64,000 nt of DNA from Tateyamaria omphalii. Its GTDB lineage: Bacteria; Pseudomonadota; Alphaproteobacteria; Rhodobacterales; Rhodobacteraceae. Both the position numbers and the translations under genes were made by a program. Location: NCBI RefSeq assembly GCF_001969365.1, contig NZ_CP019312.1, positions 1,178,001 to 1,242,000 on the forward strand, given 5' to 3'. This document shows positions 42,436 to 51,384 of the stretch, one piece after another. A model generated the notes under the pieces. It saw only the letters and a list, made by a program, of their open reading frames with translations. It was not told where the DNA came from and searched no databases. Every line of letters starts with the position of its first letter. Within the stretch, counting starts at the first letter, position 1.

Positions 42436-42536
42436 ATTCACCGCCCTTTCCCCCCAGCGACGCGTTGTGTCGCGCCTGGGCAACCGGGTGGGGATGCGCG
42501 GGCGCAGGGTGCGGGGCAGCGAAACTTTGCAAAGGC

Positions 42537-44954
42537 ATGTCCATGCGCACCCACGCACAGGCCGTCGTGATCGGCGGCGGCGTCATCGGCTGTTCGATTC
42601 TCTACCACCTGACCAAGCTGGGCTGGACCGACGTGGTCCTCCTCGAACGCGACGAGTTGACCTCCGGCTCGACCTGGCACGCGGCGGCGAGCATCCATGG
42701 CCTGCATGACAGCACCAATATCAGCCGCATCCAGCACTATACGATGGGCCTGTATCGGGAGCTGGAGCAAGAGACAGGGCAGGGCTGCGGCGTGTTTCAG
42801 CCCGGTTCTCTGTATCTGGCGCAAACGGAGGCGCGCGAACATCAGCTGCGTTTGCAGGCGGCGAAGGCCAAGCTGTACGGCATGAACTTTCACGAGGTGG
42901 ACCGGGCTGAGGCGGAGAGACTGCATCCGCTTGTCGATTATGACGGCATTCGCTGCATCATGTGGGAACCGGAGGGCGGCAATGTGGACCCGTCGGGGGT
43001 GACCAATGCCTATGCCGCTGGCGCGCGGCAGAACGGGGCGGAGATTGTGCGGTTCTGTCCCGTCATCGGGACCGAGCAGCAACCGGATGGCACTTGGATC
43101 GTGCGGAGTGAAAAGGGCGACATCGCGACCCCGTGGGTGGTCAACGCTGCCGGGCTTTGGGGCCGTGAGGTGGCGGCGCTCGCGGGCGTCGAGCTGCCGC
43201 TTCAGCCGACCGAGCACCAGTATTTCGTCACCGAAACCATTGCCGAAGTGGTGGCAATGGACCGCCGCTTGCCTTCTGTCGCGGACCGGGATGGCGAGTA
43301 TTATCTGCGCCAGGAGGGGCAGGGGCTGCTGGTCGGGGCCTATGAAAAGGACGTGCGGTTCTGGGCCGAGGAGGGCACGCCGCAGGGCTTTGGCCACGAG
43401 CTGTTTGCCGACGATCTGGAGCGTATCGAAGACAACATGATGCGCGCCATCGACCGGGTGCCGGTGGTGGGCACGGCGGGGATCAAGCGGGTGATCAACG
43501 GGCCTATGATCTGGTCTCCCGATTCCAACGTGCTGTTCGGCCCGGTGCCGGAATTGCAGGGCTATTTCTGCTGCAACGGGATCATTCCGGGCTTTTCCCA
43601 GTCGGGCGGCATGGGGCTGCTGGCGGCCCAGTGGATCATCGAGGGCGAGACGCAATACGATATGTTTGCGTGGGACATGGCCCGCTTTGGCGCGTGGGCA
43701 GACAAGGCGTTTACAAAAGAGCGGGTGGGAGATCAGTATGCGCACCGTTTCAAGATCCATTTCCCGGGCGAGGAACGGACCGCAGGACGCCCCATGCGCA
43801 CCCGTCCGGTGCATGACAGGCAGGTGGGTCTGGGCGCGAAGATGGGCCTGAATTACGGGTGGGAGCACCCGCTGTATTTCGGCGATGTCGAGGATACGTC
43901 GGGCTTTACCCGGCAGCCGTGGTTCGATGTGGTGGGCGCCGAGGCCCGCATGCTGCGTGACCGGGCCGGCATCATCGATATCTCGAACTTCGCCAAGTAC
44001 GTCTGCCGTGGACCAGGGGCGGAGGATTGGCTGAACGCCGTTTTTGCCAACCGGATGCCGGGTGCTGTCGGTCGGTCCTGCCTGACGCCATTGATTGGCA
44101 AGCGTGGCGGGATCGCGGGCGATTTCACGGTGACGCGGCTGAGCGAAGAGGAGTTCTGGATCATCGGGTCGGGGATGGCAGAACGCTACCACCAGCGGTT
44201 TTTCAAAGAGGTGCCGCTGCCTGACGGGACCAGCTTTGTCAGCCAAACGGAGGCTTTTTGCGGCTTTAACGTCGCCGGACCGGACAGCCGGGCGCTGTTG
44301 CAGCGGCTGACCAATGCGTCGCTTGAGACGGCGGACTTCCCGTTCATGCGGTCGCAGCGGATCACTCTTGCCGGGGTCGAGGTGGTGGCGTTGCGTGTGT
44401 CATTCACGGGCGATCTTGGCTGGGAACTGCATTGCCGGACCGAGGATCAAGGGCAGCTTTACGCGGCGTTGATTGATGCCGGGCGCGAGATGGGTATTGG
44501 TCCCGTCGGCAGCCGCGCCTTGATGAGCTTGCGGGTGGAAAAGGGGTATGGGTCGTGGAGTCGGGAATACAGCCCGGAGTACTGGCCGCACGAGGTCGGG
44601 CTTGATCGCCTGATCAAGCTGGACAAGGATTTTCTGAACAAGCGGGCCGCAGTGGATGCGATGGCACACGCGCCGCGCGAATCACTGGTGCTTCTCCACG
44701 TGGATGCATCTGATACTGACGCGTCATGCGCTGACGCGTCCGGAGGCGAACCGATTTTTTGGGCCGGTGTGGGGATTGGTCGCATCACGTCCGGGGCGTA
44801 TGGGTACAGCGTTGGGATGAGCCTGGCGTTGGGATTTGTCCGCGATGCAAACCCAGGTGATCAGGTCGATGTCCGGGTCCTGGGACGCTCGCACAAGGCA
44901 ACGATACTTGGGGCTGCGCCATTTGACCCGACGGGTGCGCGACTGCGGGCGTGA
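42537..44954 (+). CDS. Dimethylglycine/sarcosine dehydrogenase-like FAD-GcvT protein (paralogue)
   Basis: 805 residues from ATG 42537; ATG 42543 is also possible, and the frame upstream is Cys-rich and not coding. Same architecture as the leftward gene at 38611-41022: FAD domain (AVVIGGGVIGCSILYHLTKL; GSTWHAAASI with the covalent-FAD His), FAO_M, GcvT (FTGDLGWELHCRT, LMSLRVEKGYGSW) and GcvT_C. The two share long stretches but differ in the substrate side of the FAD domain, so they may act on successive methylated amines (for example dimethylglycine then sarcosine). Near its 3' end a short GAT/GCN-rich segment (HVDASDTDASCADASG) is an odd low-complexity insert. Probably cytosolic. Confidence 0.88.
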   Translation: MSMRTHAQAVVIGGGVIGCSILYHLTKLGWTDVVLLERDELTSGSTWHAAASIHGLHDSTNISRIQHYTMGLYRELEQETGQGCGVFQPGSLYLAQTEAREHQLRLQAAKAKLYGMNFHEVDRAEAERLHPLVDYDGIRCIMWEPEGGNVDPSGVTNAYAAGARQNGAEIVRFCPVIGTEQQPDGTWIVRSEKGDIATPWVVNAAGLWGREVAALAGVELPLQPTEHQYFVTETIAEVVAMDRRLPSVADRDGEYYLRQEGQGLLVGAYEKDVRFWAEEGTPQGFGHELFADDLERIEDNMMRAIDRVPVVGTAGIKRVINGPMIWSPDSNVLFGPVPELQGYFCCNGIIPGFSQSGGMGLLAAQWIIEGETQYDMFAWDMARFGAWADKAFTKERVGDQYAHRFKIHFPGEERTAGRPMRTRPVHDRQVGLGAKMGLNYGWEHPLYFGDVEDTSGFTRQPWFDVVGAEARMLRDRAGIIDISNFAKYVCRGPGAEDWLNAVFANRMPGAVGRSCLTPLIGKRGGIAGDFTVTRLSEEEFWIIGSGMAERYHQRFFKEVPLPDGTSFVSQTEAFCGFNVAGPDSRALLQRLTNASLETADFPFMRSQRITLAGVEVVALRVSFTGDLGWELHCRTEDQGQLYAALIDAGREMGIGPVGSRALMSLRVEKGYGSWSREYSPEYWPHEVGLDRLIKLDKDFLNKRAAVDAMAHAPRESLVLLHVDASDTDASCADASGGEPIFWAGVGIGRITSGAYGYSVGMSLALGFVRDANPGDQVDVRVLGRSHKATILGAAPFDPTGARLRA

Positions 44955-45006
44955 TCCAATTTGGGGAACGGCGGGGGCACGGACAGACGCATTTACTGAT
45001 CCATAC

Positions 45007-45060
45007 AGGCCTGTACTGACACCATCATGAAGACCTGTCCGCGCCCCAAAAAGGCCTGTC
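45007..45060 (+). promoter_or_regulatory. Candidate LytTR binding repeats upstream of the LytTR gene
   Basis: Three direct copies of A(G)(G/A)CCTGT(C/A): AGGCCTGTA at 45007-45015, AGACCTGTC at 45031-45039 and AGGCCTGTC at 45052-45060. The last two are 9-bp repeats with a 12-bp spacer, the spacing known for LytTR-domain targets. The first copy is also the half of a perfect 12-bp palindrome (45004-45015). They end 43 bp before the start codon and just upstream of a TCTAAT that could be a -10 element, suggesting autoregulation. Confidence 0.5.
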
Positions 45061-45102
45061 AGGTCGTTTACTCTAATTAGCGTCACATGTTAGATTCATT
45101 CC

Positions 45103-45933
45103 ATGTTTCGGACGGCATTCGATCACGAAGTGCAGGTTTATGTCTCGAATGGCAGCCCTGCGCATTTCACGATACGTGAAGTGTACGAACTGTACGGGTC
45201 CTGGCAGTTGTGGGTTTTGGTCATGGTTGGTTTCTTGATCATGGCGACGGGTCACCCGGTAACGTTGCCGCAATTTGACAGTTTTGGACTTCGGTTGTCG
45301 TTCTGGTTCGTTGCGCTTTTTGTCTACTTGCTGCTGTTGCTGGTCTATACTCCGGTTGCATACAAAGCGTGGCGCTCGGTGTTTGCCGTGCCGATACCAT
45401 TGCTTATCTTGTCGACGCCACTTGTTCTGGTGGCAACGTATGTCACGTCAGCCGGGCTCACTGTTCTGTTCGAGCCGTCAAAACCGCCGTTTTCGAGCAT
45501 GTCATGGCAAATGAATGTCCGAAATGTGCTGGTTGCGCATGTTTTCGAGACGGCTGGCCTCATGTGGCTGTTGCCGGCACAGCGCGCGCGCAAGGAGAAT
45601 GAGACCGAGGCGCGCGACATCACGCTGTCGGGGCGCAAGATGTCGCTGGACCGGATTGTGCGGGTCAAGGCCGCTGAACACTACCTCGAGATTCACACAC
45701 CTGACGGTGTCGAGATTTTACGTGAACGTCTGGCGACATTTCTGGAACAGGTGTCGCCCGAGGACGGCATCCAGACCCATCGGTCGCATTGGGTGGCGCG
45801 CGAGACGGCGAGGGCATTGTCCGGATCGAAGCTGACGCTTCTTGACGGGAACAAGATCCCGGTCGCGCGGGGGCGGCTGGAGGATGTGCGGGTGTGGCTT
45901 GACACACATACGGATGAGCAAAAGGTGGCGTGA
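45103..45933 (+). CDS. Membrane-bound LytTR-family transcriptional regulator
   Basis: 276 residues. Four hydrophobic helices (about 33-50, 62-85, 95-118, 140-160) and a C-terminal LytTR DNA-binding domain (about 180-270: RIVRVKAAEHYLEIHTPDG, IQTHRSHWVARE, KIPVARGRLEDVRVW). It is a one-protein membrane regulator with no receiver domain. Signals received in the membrane would be passed directly to DNA. Repeats matching LytTR spacing precede the gene. The nearest genes upstream (dehydrogenase) and downstream (convergent CorC) are the only visible alternatives as targets. Confidence 0.88.
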   Translation: MFRTAFDHEVQVYVSNGSPAHFTIREVYELYGSWQLWVLVMVGFLIMATGHPVTLPQFDSFGLRLSFWFVALFVYLLLLLVYTPVAYKAWRSVFAVPIPLLILSTPLVLVATYVTSAGLTVLFEPSKPPFSSMSWQMNVRNVLVAHVFETAGLMWLLPAQRARKENETEARDITLSGRKMSLDRIVRVKAAEHYLEIHTPDGVEILRERLATFLEQVSPEDGIQTHRSHWVARETARALSGSKLTLLDGNKIPVARGRLEDVRVWLDTHTDEQKVA

Positions 45934-45939
45934 GACCGC

Positions 45940-47250
45940 TTAGTCCACGCCGCGGATACGCAGCGCCGTGATCCGGTTGCCGTCGCGCGCGGTCACCTCG
46001 AATCGGAAGCCGTGAAAGCTGAAGACCTGGCCCACGGTCGGGATCATTTGCGCCTCGTGAATGACGAGCCCTGCGACGGTGTTCGCCTCGTCATCGGGCA
46101 GGTTCCACTCGGTCGCGCGGTTGAGGTCCCGGATCGTCATGGCGCCGTCGATATAGTAATGCCCGTCATCGCCGCGCTGCACGACGTCGTCGCCGTCGGG
46201 GTCAAACTCGTCCGTGATCTCGCCCACGATCTCCTCGAGGATGTCTTCGAGCGTGATGAGACCCTGGAGCGAGCCGTACTCGTCCACGACAAGGGCGAAA
46301 TGGGTGCGCATCCGCAGGAACTGGCGCATCTGATCGTCGAGCGTCGTCGTTTCGGGCACGAAATAGGGCGGCATGGCCACTTCGCGGATGTCGAAATTCT
46401 TGAGGGCTGCGGCCTCGCCGTCGGGGCCGCCAATCACCTGGTACATCGCGCGCAGCAGGTCCTTGGCGTGGATCACACCGATGATGTTTTCCTGCTCGCC
46501 CCGGTAGACGGGCAGGCGGGTGTGGTTCGACTTCAGACATTGTTCAAGGATGGCCTGCGGATCGTCATCTGCGTCGATCATCTCGATGCCGGAGCGGTGC
46601 AGCATGATTTCCTCGACCGTGCGATCACCCAGATCGAGCGCGCCCAGGATGCGGTCACGGTCTTCCTTTTCGACGACCCCTTCGGAGTGGCCAAGTTGCA
46701 GCGCGCCCGCGATTTCCTCTCGGACAGCCATGATGTGGCTGTCGGGGTCGATCCGGACGCCAAATATGCGCAACACACCCCGCACCAGCAGGCGCACCGC
46801 CGCCACGATGGGCGAGAACACCAGCACCACCAGCGAAATGGGGCGCGACACGAGCGAGGCGGCCTTTTCCGAGTTGGTGATCGCATAGGTTTTCGGCAGC
46901 ACCTCGGCAAAGACGAGAACGAGGACAGTCATCACCAGCGTGGCCAGCGCCACACCGGATTCGCCGAAGGCCCGTGTGAAGAGGGCTGTGGCCAGCGATG
47001 TGGCCAGGATGTTCACGAGGTTGTTGCCCAGCAGGACCGAGCCGATCAGCCGCTCGTTGTCTTCGGTGATTTCAAGCGCGCGTTCGGCCCCGCGCGACCC
47101 CTTGTCGGCCTGCGCCCGCAGCTTGCCGCGCGACGCCGCCGTCAGTGCCGTTTCCGAGCCGGAGAAGAAGCCGGACATGATCAGCAGGCCGAGGATCACC
47201 GCGCTGGTGATCCAGAAGGCCGCATCCAGCGTCGAGGTGGGGTCGTCCAT
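45940..47250 (-). CDS. CNNM/CorC-family membrane protein with CBS domains
   Basis: 436 residues from ATG 47250 (MDDPTSTLDAAFWITSAVIL). DUF21 transmembrane domain (MSGFFSGSETALTAASRGKL, then LVFAEVLPKTYAI), two CBS domains (about 205-325, MLHRSGIEMIDADDD; EDILEEIVGEITDE) and a C-terminal CorC/HlyC domain (GAMTIRDLNRATEWNLPDDE). Proteins of this layout export or regulate Mg2+/Co2+; some have been linked to haemolysis without being toxins themselves. Convergent with the LytTR gene (6 bp apart); divergent from a metallophosphoesterase gene. Confidence 0.9.
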   Translation of the reverse strand: MDDPTSTLDAAFWITSAVILGLLIMSGFFSGSETALTAASRGKLRAQADKGSRGAERALEITEDNERLIGSVLLGNNLVNILATSLATALFTRAFGESGVALATLVMTVLVLVFAEVLPKTYAITNSEKAASLVSRPISLVVLVFSPIVAAVRLLVRGVLRIFGVRIDPDSHIMAVREEIAGALQLGHSEGVVEKEDRDRILGALDLGDRTVEEIMLHRSGIEMIDADDDPQAILEQCLKSNHTRLPVYRGEQENIIGVIHAKDLLRAMYQVIGGPDGEAAALKNFDIREVAMPPYFVPETTTLDDQMRQFLRMRTHFALVVDEYGSLQGLITLEDILEEIVGEITDEFDPDGDDVVQRGDDGHYYIDGAMTIRDLNRATEWNLPDDEANTVAGLVIHEAQMIPTVGQVFSFHGFRFEVTARDGNRITALRIRGVD

Positions 47251-47320
47251 TCGTGATTTATCCTTTGATGGTGCATGGGTTATGGGGGTGCCGGGCGATG
47301 CAATCAAGGGATGCGGCGGG

Positions 47321-48127
47321 ATGCGCGTGCAGGATCTGGGTGTGGTGGACGAACCTGTGCTCTTGTTCGGCGGGCCGTATTCCAATCTGCAGGCGACGCA
47401 GGCCGTTTTGGAACAGGCCCGCCATCGCGGGGCAAAGCCCGTGTGCACCGGCGATGTCGTCGCATACTGCGCGCGCCCGGCCGAGACGGTCGCGGCCATT
47501 CGCGCGGCGGGTTGTCCGGTTGTGGCGGGCAATTGCGAGGTGCAGTTGGCGGAAGGAGCCGACGATTGCGGTTGCGGGTTCCAAGAAGGGAGTGTCTGCG
47601 ATCTTCTGTCGGTCGGATGGTACGGCTTTGCTCAATCCCGGGTCGGCGCGGATGCACGCGCTTGGATGGCAGAGTTGCCGGATGTGGTCGTGTTTGCGCA
47701 GTCTGGCGCGCGCTATGCGGTGATCCATGGCGGGGTGTCGGATGTGGCACGCTTCGTCTGGTCAACCTCTCCGATGTCGGTGTTCCGCTCTGAATGGATG
47801 GCGCTCGAGGCGCAGATCGGCCCGGTGGATCATATCGTTGCGGGTCACTCGGGCATTCCGTTTCAGCAGGACGTCGGCAAGGGCAGGTGGATCAATGCGG
47901 GCGTGATCGGAATGCCGCCGCATGACGGATTGCAGCAGACCGCTTTCATGGTTCTTGAAGAGGGTCGTGCAAAGTTGCACCGACTGAACTACGACATGGA
48001 TGGGGCCGTTGCCGATATGGAAGCCGCCGGGCTGACCCACGGCTATCACATTGCCCTGCGCAGTGGCTATTGGCCGTCCGAGGACGTGCTGCCGCCGGAT
48101 TTGCGCTTGTCCTTCGCCAGCGGGTGA
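47321..48127 (+). CDS. Metallophosphoesterase-fold protein with altered metal ligands
   Basis: 268 residues from ATG 47321 (MRVQDLGVVDEPVLLFGGPY); ATG 47282 is an alternative. The fold is that of calcineurin-like phosphoesterases: CTGDVVAYCARP, VVAGNCEVQL, YAVIHGGVSD, VAGHSGIPFQQD, INAGVIGMPPHDG. Several ligands differ: the first DxH is GGPYSN, GNHE is GNCE and GHxH is GHSG. Only the GD aspartate, GN asparagine and two His remain. It may be a lineage variant with other metals or a non-catalytic relative. Its 3' end overlaps the convergent xerD by 61 bp. Confidence 0.75.
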   Translation: MRVQDLGVVDEPVLLFGGPYSNLQATQAVLEQARHRGAKPVCTGDVVAYCARPAETVAAIRAAGCPVVAGNCEVQLAEGADDCGCGFQEGSVCDLLSVGWYGFAQSRVGADARAWMAELPDVVVFAQSGARYAVIHGGVSDVARFVWSTSPMSVFRSEWMALEAQIGPVDHIVAGHSGIPFQQDVGKGRWINAGVIGMPPHDGLQQTAFMVLEEGRAKLHRLNYDMDGAVADMEAAGLTHGYHIALRSGYWPSEDVLPPDLRLSFASG

Positions 48128-49029
48128 TGATCCAGCACAAGCTGCGTCAGGCGCTCATCCACCACATGGGTGTAGATCTCGGTCGTGGCGACATCGGCGT
48201 GGCCGAGCATCGTCTGGATGGCCCGCAGATCTGCGCCGCCGGCCAGTAGGTGGGTCGCAAAGGCGTGGCGCAGTGTGTGGGGCGTCACCTTGGAGGGATC
48301 AACTCCGCCATGAACGGCGAGGGACTTGATGCGTGCATAGAACCAGTGGCGGGTCAAAAAGCCCGAGGCGCCGCGCGACGGAAACAGAAAGCGGGAAGGC
48401 GTGGCACCTTCGGCTTCGACCGCATCGCACCTTGCATCACGACATTTGAGCCAGGCGGCAAGTGCTGCACGCGCGGACGGGGAGAGGGGGACCATCCGTT
48501 CCTTTCCCCCCTTGCCAAGGATCAGCAGCATTTGCGGATCGCCGCGCGCGGAGGACACAGGCAGGCTGACCAATTCGCTCACCCGCATTCCGGTGGCGTA
48601 GAGCAGTTCCATCAGGCAGGTGTCGCGCAACCGGTCGTGGTCGCCGCGCCCGAACGTGCGGGCGGAAAGGAGCAGCCGGTCGACCTCCTCCTCGTCCAGC
48701 GTCTTTGGCAGGCGTTTGTCCTGCCCGGGGCTCGCGATCTGGATGGCGGGGTTGTCGCTGCGCCAGCCTTCCTCGAACGCAAAACGGTAGAGTTGCTTGA
48801 TGGCGGACAGGCGGCGCGCGCGGGTTGATTTGGCCAACCCCTGCGCATCGCAATGGATCAGGTAGGCTTCTATTTTGGCCTTATCTGCCGTCTCAAAATC
48901 CGCGTTCTGACCGGCAAGCCACGCGTCCGCATCTTTCAAGTCTCGGCCATAGGCCAGCAGCGTGTTGCGCGCGGCGCCCAGCTCGGCGGCTTGCGCGTCT
49001 AGAAAGGTAGAGATCCAACGGTGGCTCAT
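48067..49029 (-). CDS. xerD: Site-specific tyrosine recombinase XerD
   Basis: 320 residues, the length of a Xer recombinase that resolves chromosome dimers at dif with XerC. Catalytic set: Arg in YATGMRVSELVSLPV, Lys in LGKGGKERMVPL, His-x-x-Arg in VTPHTLRHAFATHLL, His in MLGHADVATTEIYTHV with the nucleophilic Tyr. The N-terminal SAM-like domain (AAELGAARNTLLAYGRDLKD) is complete. Its start overlaps the stop of the upstream 512-residue protein by 4 bp. No integrase-type neighbours, so it is the housekeeping gene. Confidence 0.93.
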   Translation of the reverse strand: MSHRWISTFLDAQAAELGAARNTLLAYGRDLKDADAWLAGQNADFETADKAKIEAYLIHCDAQGLAKSTRARRLSAIKQLYRFAFEEGWRSDNPAIQIASPGQDKRLPKTLDEEEVDRLLLSARTFGRGDHDRLRDTCLMELLYATGMRVSELVSLPVSSARGDPQMLLILGKGGKERMVPLSPSARAALAAWLKCRDARCDAVEAEGATPSRFLFPSRGASGFLTRHWFYARIKSLAVHGGVDPSKVTPHTLRHAFATHLLAGGADLRAIQTMLGHADVATTEIYTHVVDERLTQLVLDHHPLAKDKRKSGGSTSSDGQ

Positions 49030-50564
49030 CCTGCGCCTCGCAGCAGCAGGACTTGCAGGGCGGTGCGCCGCGCCACATCCTCGAGCCCGAGCGCCCGCAA
49101 GGTCGCAAGCCCGGTTGTCAGCCGCGCCACGTCGCCGCCCGCGCCGCCGTGGGTCAGGGTGATCGTGTTTGCCAGCGCGAGGCCGAGATCACCGGCCTGT
49201 GCGGCTGCAACAATACCCGCGTCAGGAGGCGCATCGCGGAATGCGGCCAGAACCGCGCCCTCGACCCCGTCGGAAGTCAGGTCCGCTGGCACCTCACCCG
49301 TGGCGACGGCCACGGGCAACGGGCGTTTCAGGGCGCGCGACGGGAACTGCTTCAGAGCGGTCTCGTAGGCCGGTGACAGCAGCACGACATCGAATGCGAT
49401 ATCTGCGGTTGGCCCACTCAGCACCAACTTGGTCAGATCCTCGGCAAACATGTTGGCAAAGACGGTTTGTAGGTCGATGTCGCCCATGGCGCGCCAGGCT
49501 GCGGGCAAAGTCTTTGACACCGCCGCCGGGCTGCCCGTGCGCAATGCCGTTTCAAAGCGCTGGACGGCAGCCACCCGGTCCCAGACGCCGCCCGACGCCG
49601 CGGGCTGGCGTTGCGTGTAAAGGCCAAGGAGGCGATTGTCGCCAAGCGCGCCGCGTTGCGCCAGCCGTTCGGCGGCTTCAAGCTGTGCCTTCCATCCCGC
49701 ATTGGCCGACAGGTCCGCATTTGCATATACCAGCGGCCATGTGCGTGTCGGGATCGGCGTGCCGATCGCTTCGAACAGGCGGAAGGCCAGGGGATCCGGC
49801 GTCGCAGGGACAGGCAGCGACGGCTCACTCTCAAAGAGGTCCGGGTCGAGGAACCGCTCAAGCGCCGCGGCCTGATCTTCGGGCACAAGGTCCAGAACGC
49901 GTGCCGTGCCCAGGATAAGGACGGCATCCTCCCAGTTTCCGGCACGCGCATTGCAGAACACCTCGTGCGCCTTGCCCGGTGACAGTTTCGGATGGGCGAG
50001 GATCAGCCCGCAGGCCGTACTGGGATCCCCGGACACCAGCGACAGGTCCATGTAGCGCGCAAGATGCGCTGCCCGCTTGTCGATGGCGGTTTGTTCGAGA
50101 AGGGCGAGTGCAGGGTCGAGCGCGCCGAATTTTGTCAGCGCATCCACGCGCGCCAGATCAAAGCGGTGTGCGTCGCCCTTTGGCGGGTTCGCCTCGGCCA
50201 GCAGCAGCGTCAGGATCAGATTTTGCAGCGCCGGCAGGGGGGCGTCCGGCAACGCATTGATGGCGTGCGTCAGGGCGGTGGCATCGGTCGATTGCCACAG
50301 CGTGTCGGGCAGTCCCGTCACGTTCGACGGGGCGAGCCCGACCCGTTGGGCAGCGTCCGTTTGAAGGGGTTGTACCGTAACCCGAGGCACCGCGCCACTG
50401 GCGGTAACATCAGGTTCGGGCGCAGCGGGCAGGGCCGCATCTATGGCCCCTTGGGTGTCCAGCCAGTCGATCACGCTCAGCGGTGCCGTCGCCTCGCCTT
50501 GTGCGCCAAGGGCTGTGCCAGCGCAGATTAGCGCGGCAAGCAGGGGGGCAAGACTATTCCGCAT
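49026..50564 (-). CDS. Secreted alanine-rich hypothetical protein, 512 residues
   Basis: A signal peptide (MRNSLAPLLAALICAGTALG) is followed by a mostly alpha-helical, Ala/Leu-rich protein with weak repeat character (ALTKFGALDPALALLEQTAI; LILGTARVLDLVPEDQAAAL), suggesting a superhelical scaffold in the periplasm. No catalytic motif and no family that I can name. Coupled to xerD by a 4-bp overlap, and its own start overlaps the stop of a 49-residue membrane protein by 11 bp, which suggests one transcript. Confidence 0.75.
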   Translation of the reverse strand: MRNSLAPLLAALICAGTALGAQGEATAPLSVIDWLDTQGAIDAALPAAPEPDVTASGAVPRVTVQPLQTDAAQRVGLAPSNVTGLPDTLWQSTDATALTHAINALPDAPLPALQNLILTLLLAEANPPKGDAHRFDLARVDALTKFGALDPALALLEQTAIDKRAAHLARYMDLSLVSGDPSTACGLILAHPKLSPGKAHEVFCNARAGNWEDAVLILGTARVLDLVPEDQAAALERFLDPDLFESEPSLPVPATPDPLAFRLFEAIGTPIPTRTWPLVYANADLSANAGWKAQLEAAERLAQRGALGDNRLLGLYTQRQPAASGGVWDRVAAVQRFETALRTGSPAAVSKTLPAAWRAMGDIDLQTVFANMFAEDLTKLVLSGPTADIAFDVVLLSPAYETALKQFPSRALKRPLPVAVATGEVPADLTSDGVEGAVLAAFRDAPPDAGIVAAAQAGDLGLALANTITLTHGGAGGDVARLTTGLATLRALGLEDVARRTALQVLLLRGAG

Positions 50565-50703
50565 CCAAGGTCACGGGCGTGCGAACTTCATCCTGGGGCG
50601 GCGAAAAGTTGGCGCCGAAATACTCTCCGACATAGGCATAGCCCACAAGTCCGACAAATCCGATGATCGCGAGAAAGATCAACAGCTTGAATAGACGGAT
50701 CAT
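50554..50703 (-). CDS. Small membrane protein, 49 residues
   Basis: ATG 50703 (MIRLFKLLIFLAIIGFVGLV) gives one transmembrane helix and an acidic, Pro-containing tail (FSPPQDEVRTPVTLDAE). It overlaps the following secreted-protein gene by 11 bp and is divergent from aroK (93 bp between starts). Function unknown; the single-helix, short-tail form is typical of small membrane accessory proteins. Confidence 0.7.
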   Translation of the reverse strand: MIRLFKLLIFLAIIGFVGLVGYAYVGEYFGANFSPPQDEVRTPVTLDAE

Positions 50704-50796
50704 GTGTTTGCCTGCCCCAGAATTCTTGGTTGTGCTTCTTTGTTTTGCCCAAAGCATATATGGCCTTTTTTGCAAAATCACGTCATTGACAGCGAT

Positions 50797-51384
50797 ATGA
50801 GCGAAATTCAGCAGGACAGTGTGATCGGGGCAACCTACCGACTGAAGAAAACGGTTGTGATGGTGGGCATGATGGGGGCGGGCAAGACCGCTGTGGGGCG
50901 CGCCCTGGCCTTGCGCCTGGACGTCCCGTTTCTGGACAGCGATGCAGAGATCGAGACGGCAGCAAACATGACTGTTCCCGAAATCTTCGAGCGCGACGGC
51001 GAGCCGTTCTTTCGCCGCAAGGAAACGCAGGTCATCTCGCGCCTGCTGGATGAAGAACGCGGCATCCTGTCAACGGGGGGCGGCGCCTTTCTGGCCGAGG
51101 AAAACCGCGCAAACATCACGGCGCGCGGTGTCTCGGTTTGGCTGAATGCGGGCCTTGATCTGCTGTGGCAGCGCGTGCGGCACAAGGACACGCGCCCTTT
51201 GCTGCGCACGCCCGATCCCCGCGCCACGCTAGCCGAGATCTATGCCCAGCGTGTGCCGCTTTATGCGCTGGCCGACGTCTCGGTCCTGTCCGAAGCCGAT
51301 ATGAGCATCGAGCAAATGGTCGACAGGGTCGTCGCGACCCTTTTGGCGGAACGCCCCGATGTGTTGGAGACGAGTGATGCGTGA
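50797..51384 (+). CDS. aroK: Shikimate kinase
   Basis: Phosphorylates shikimate in the aromatic amino-acid pathway. 195 residues from ATG 50797. Walker A GMMGAGKTAVG, shikimate-binding FLDSDAEIE, ERDGEPFFRRKE, STGGGAFLAEE, and the adenine lid RPLLRTPDPRATL. It overlaps aroB by 8 bp, the usual aroK-aroB pair. Confidence 0.95.
   Translation: MSEIQQDSVIGATYRLKKTVVMVGMMGAGKTAVGRALALRLDVPFLDSDAEIETAANMTVPEIFERDGEPFFRRKETQVISRLLDEERGILSTGGGAFLAEENRANITARGVSVWLNAGLDLLWQRVRHKDTRPLLRTPDPRATLAEIYAQRVPLYALADVSVLSEADMSIEQMVDRVVATLLAERPDVLETSDA

Noticed and set aside
38490..42536. Glycine riboswitch near the GcvT-domain dehydrogenases
   Set aside because: I looked upstream of both genes and saw no paired aptamer-like structure; a covariance search (RF00504) would settle it.
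42438..44246. 602-codon minus-strand frame
   Set aside because: Antisense of the second FAD-GcvT dehydrogenase.
48067..49029. Phage or genomic-island integrase
   Set aside because: Full-length Xer recombinase in a housekeeping setting; tRNA-Leu is 19 kb away and there is no attachment-site repeat or phage gene.
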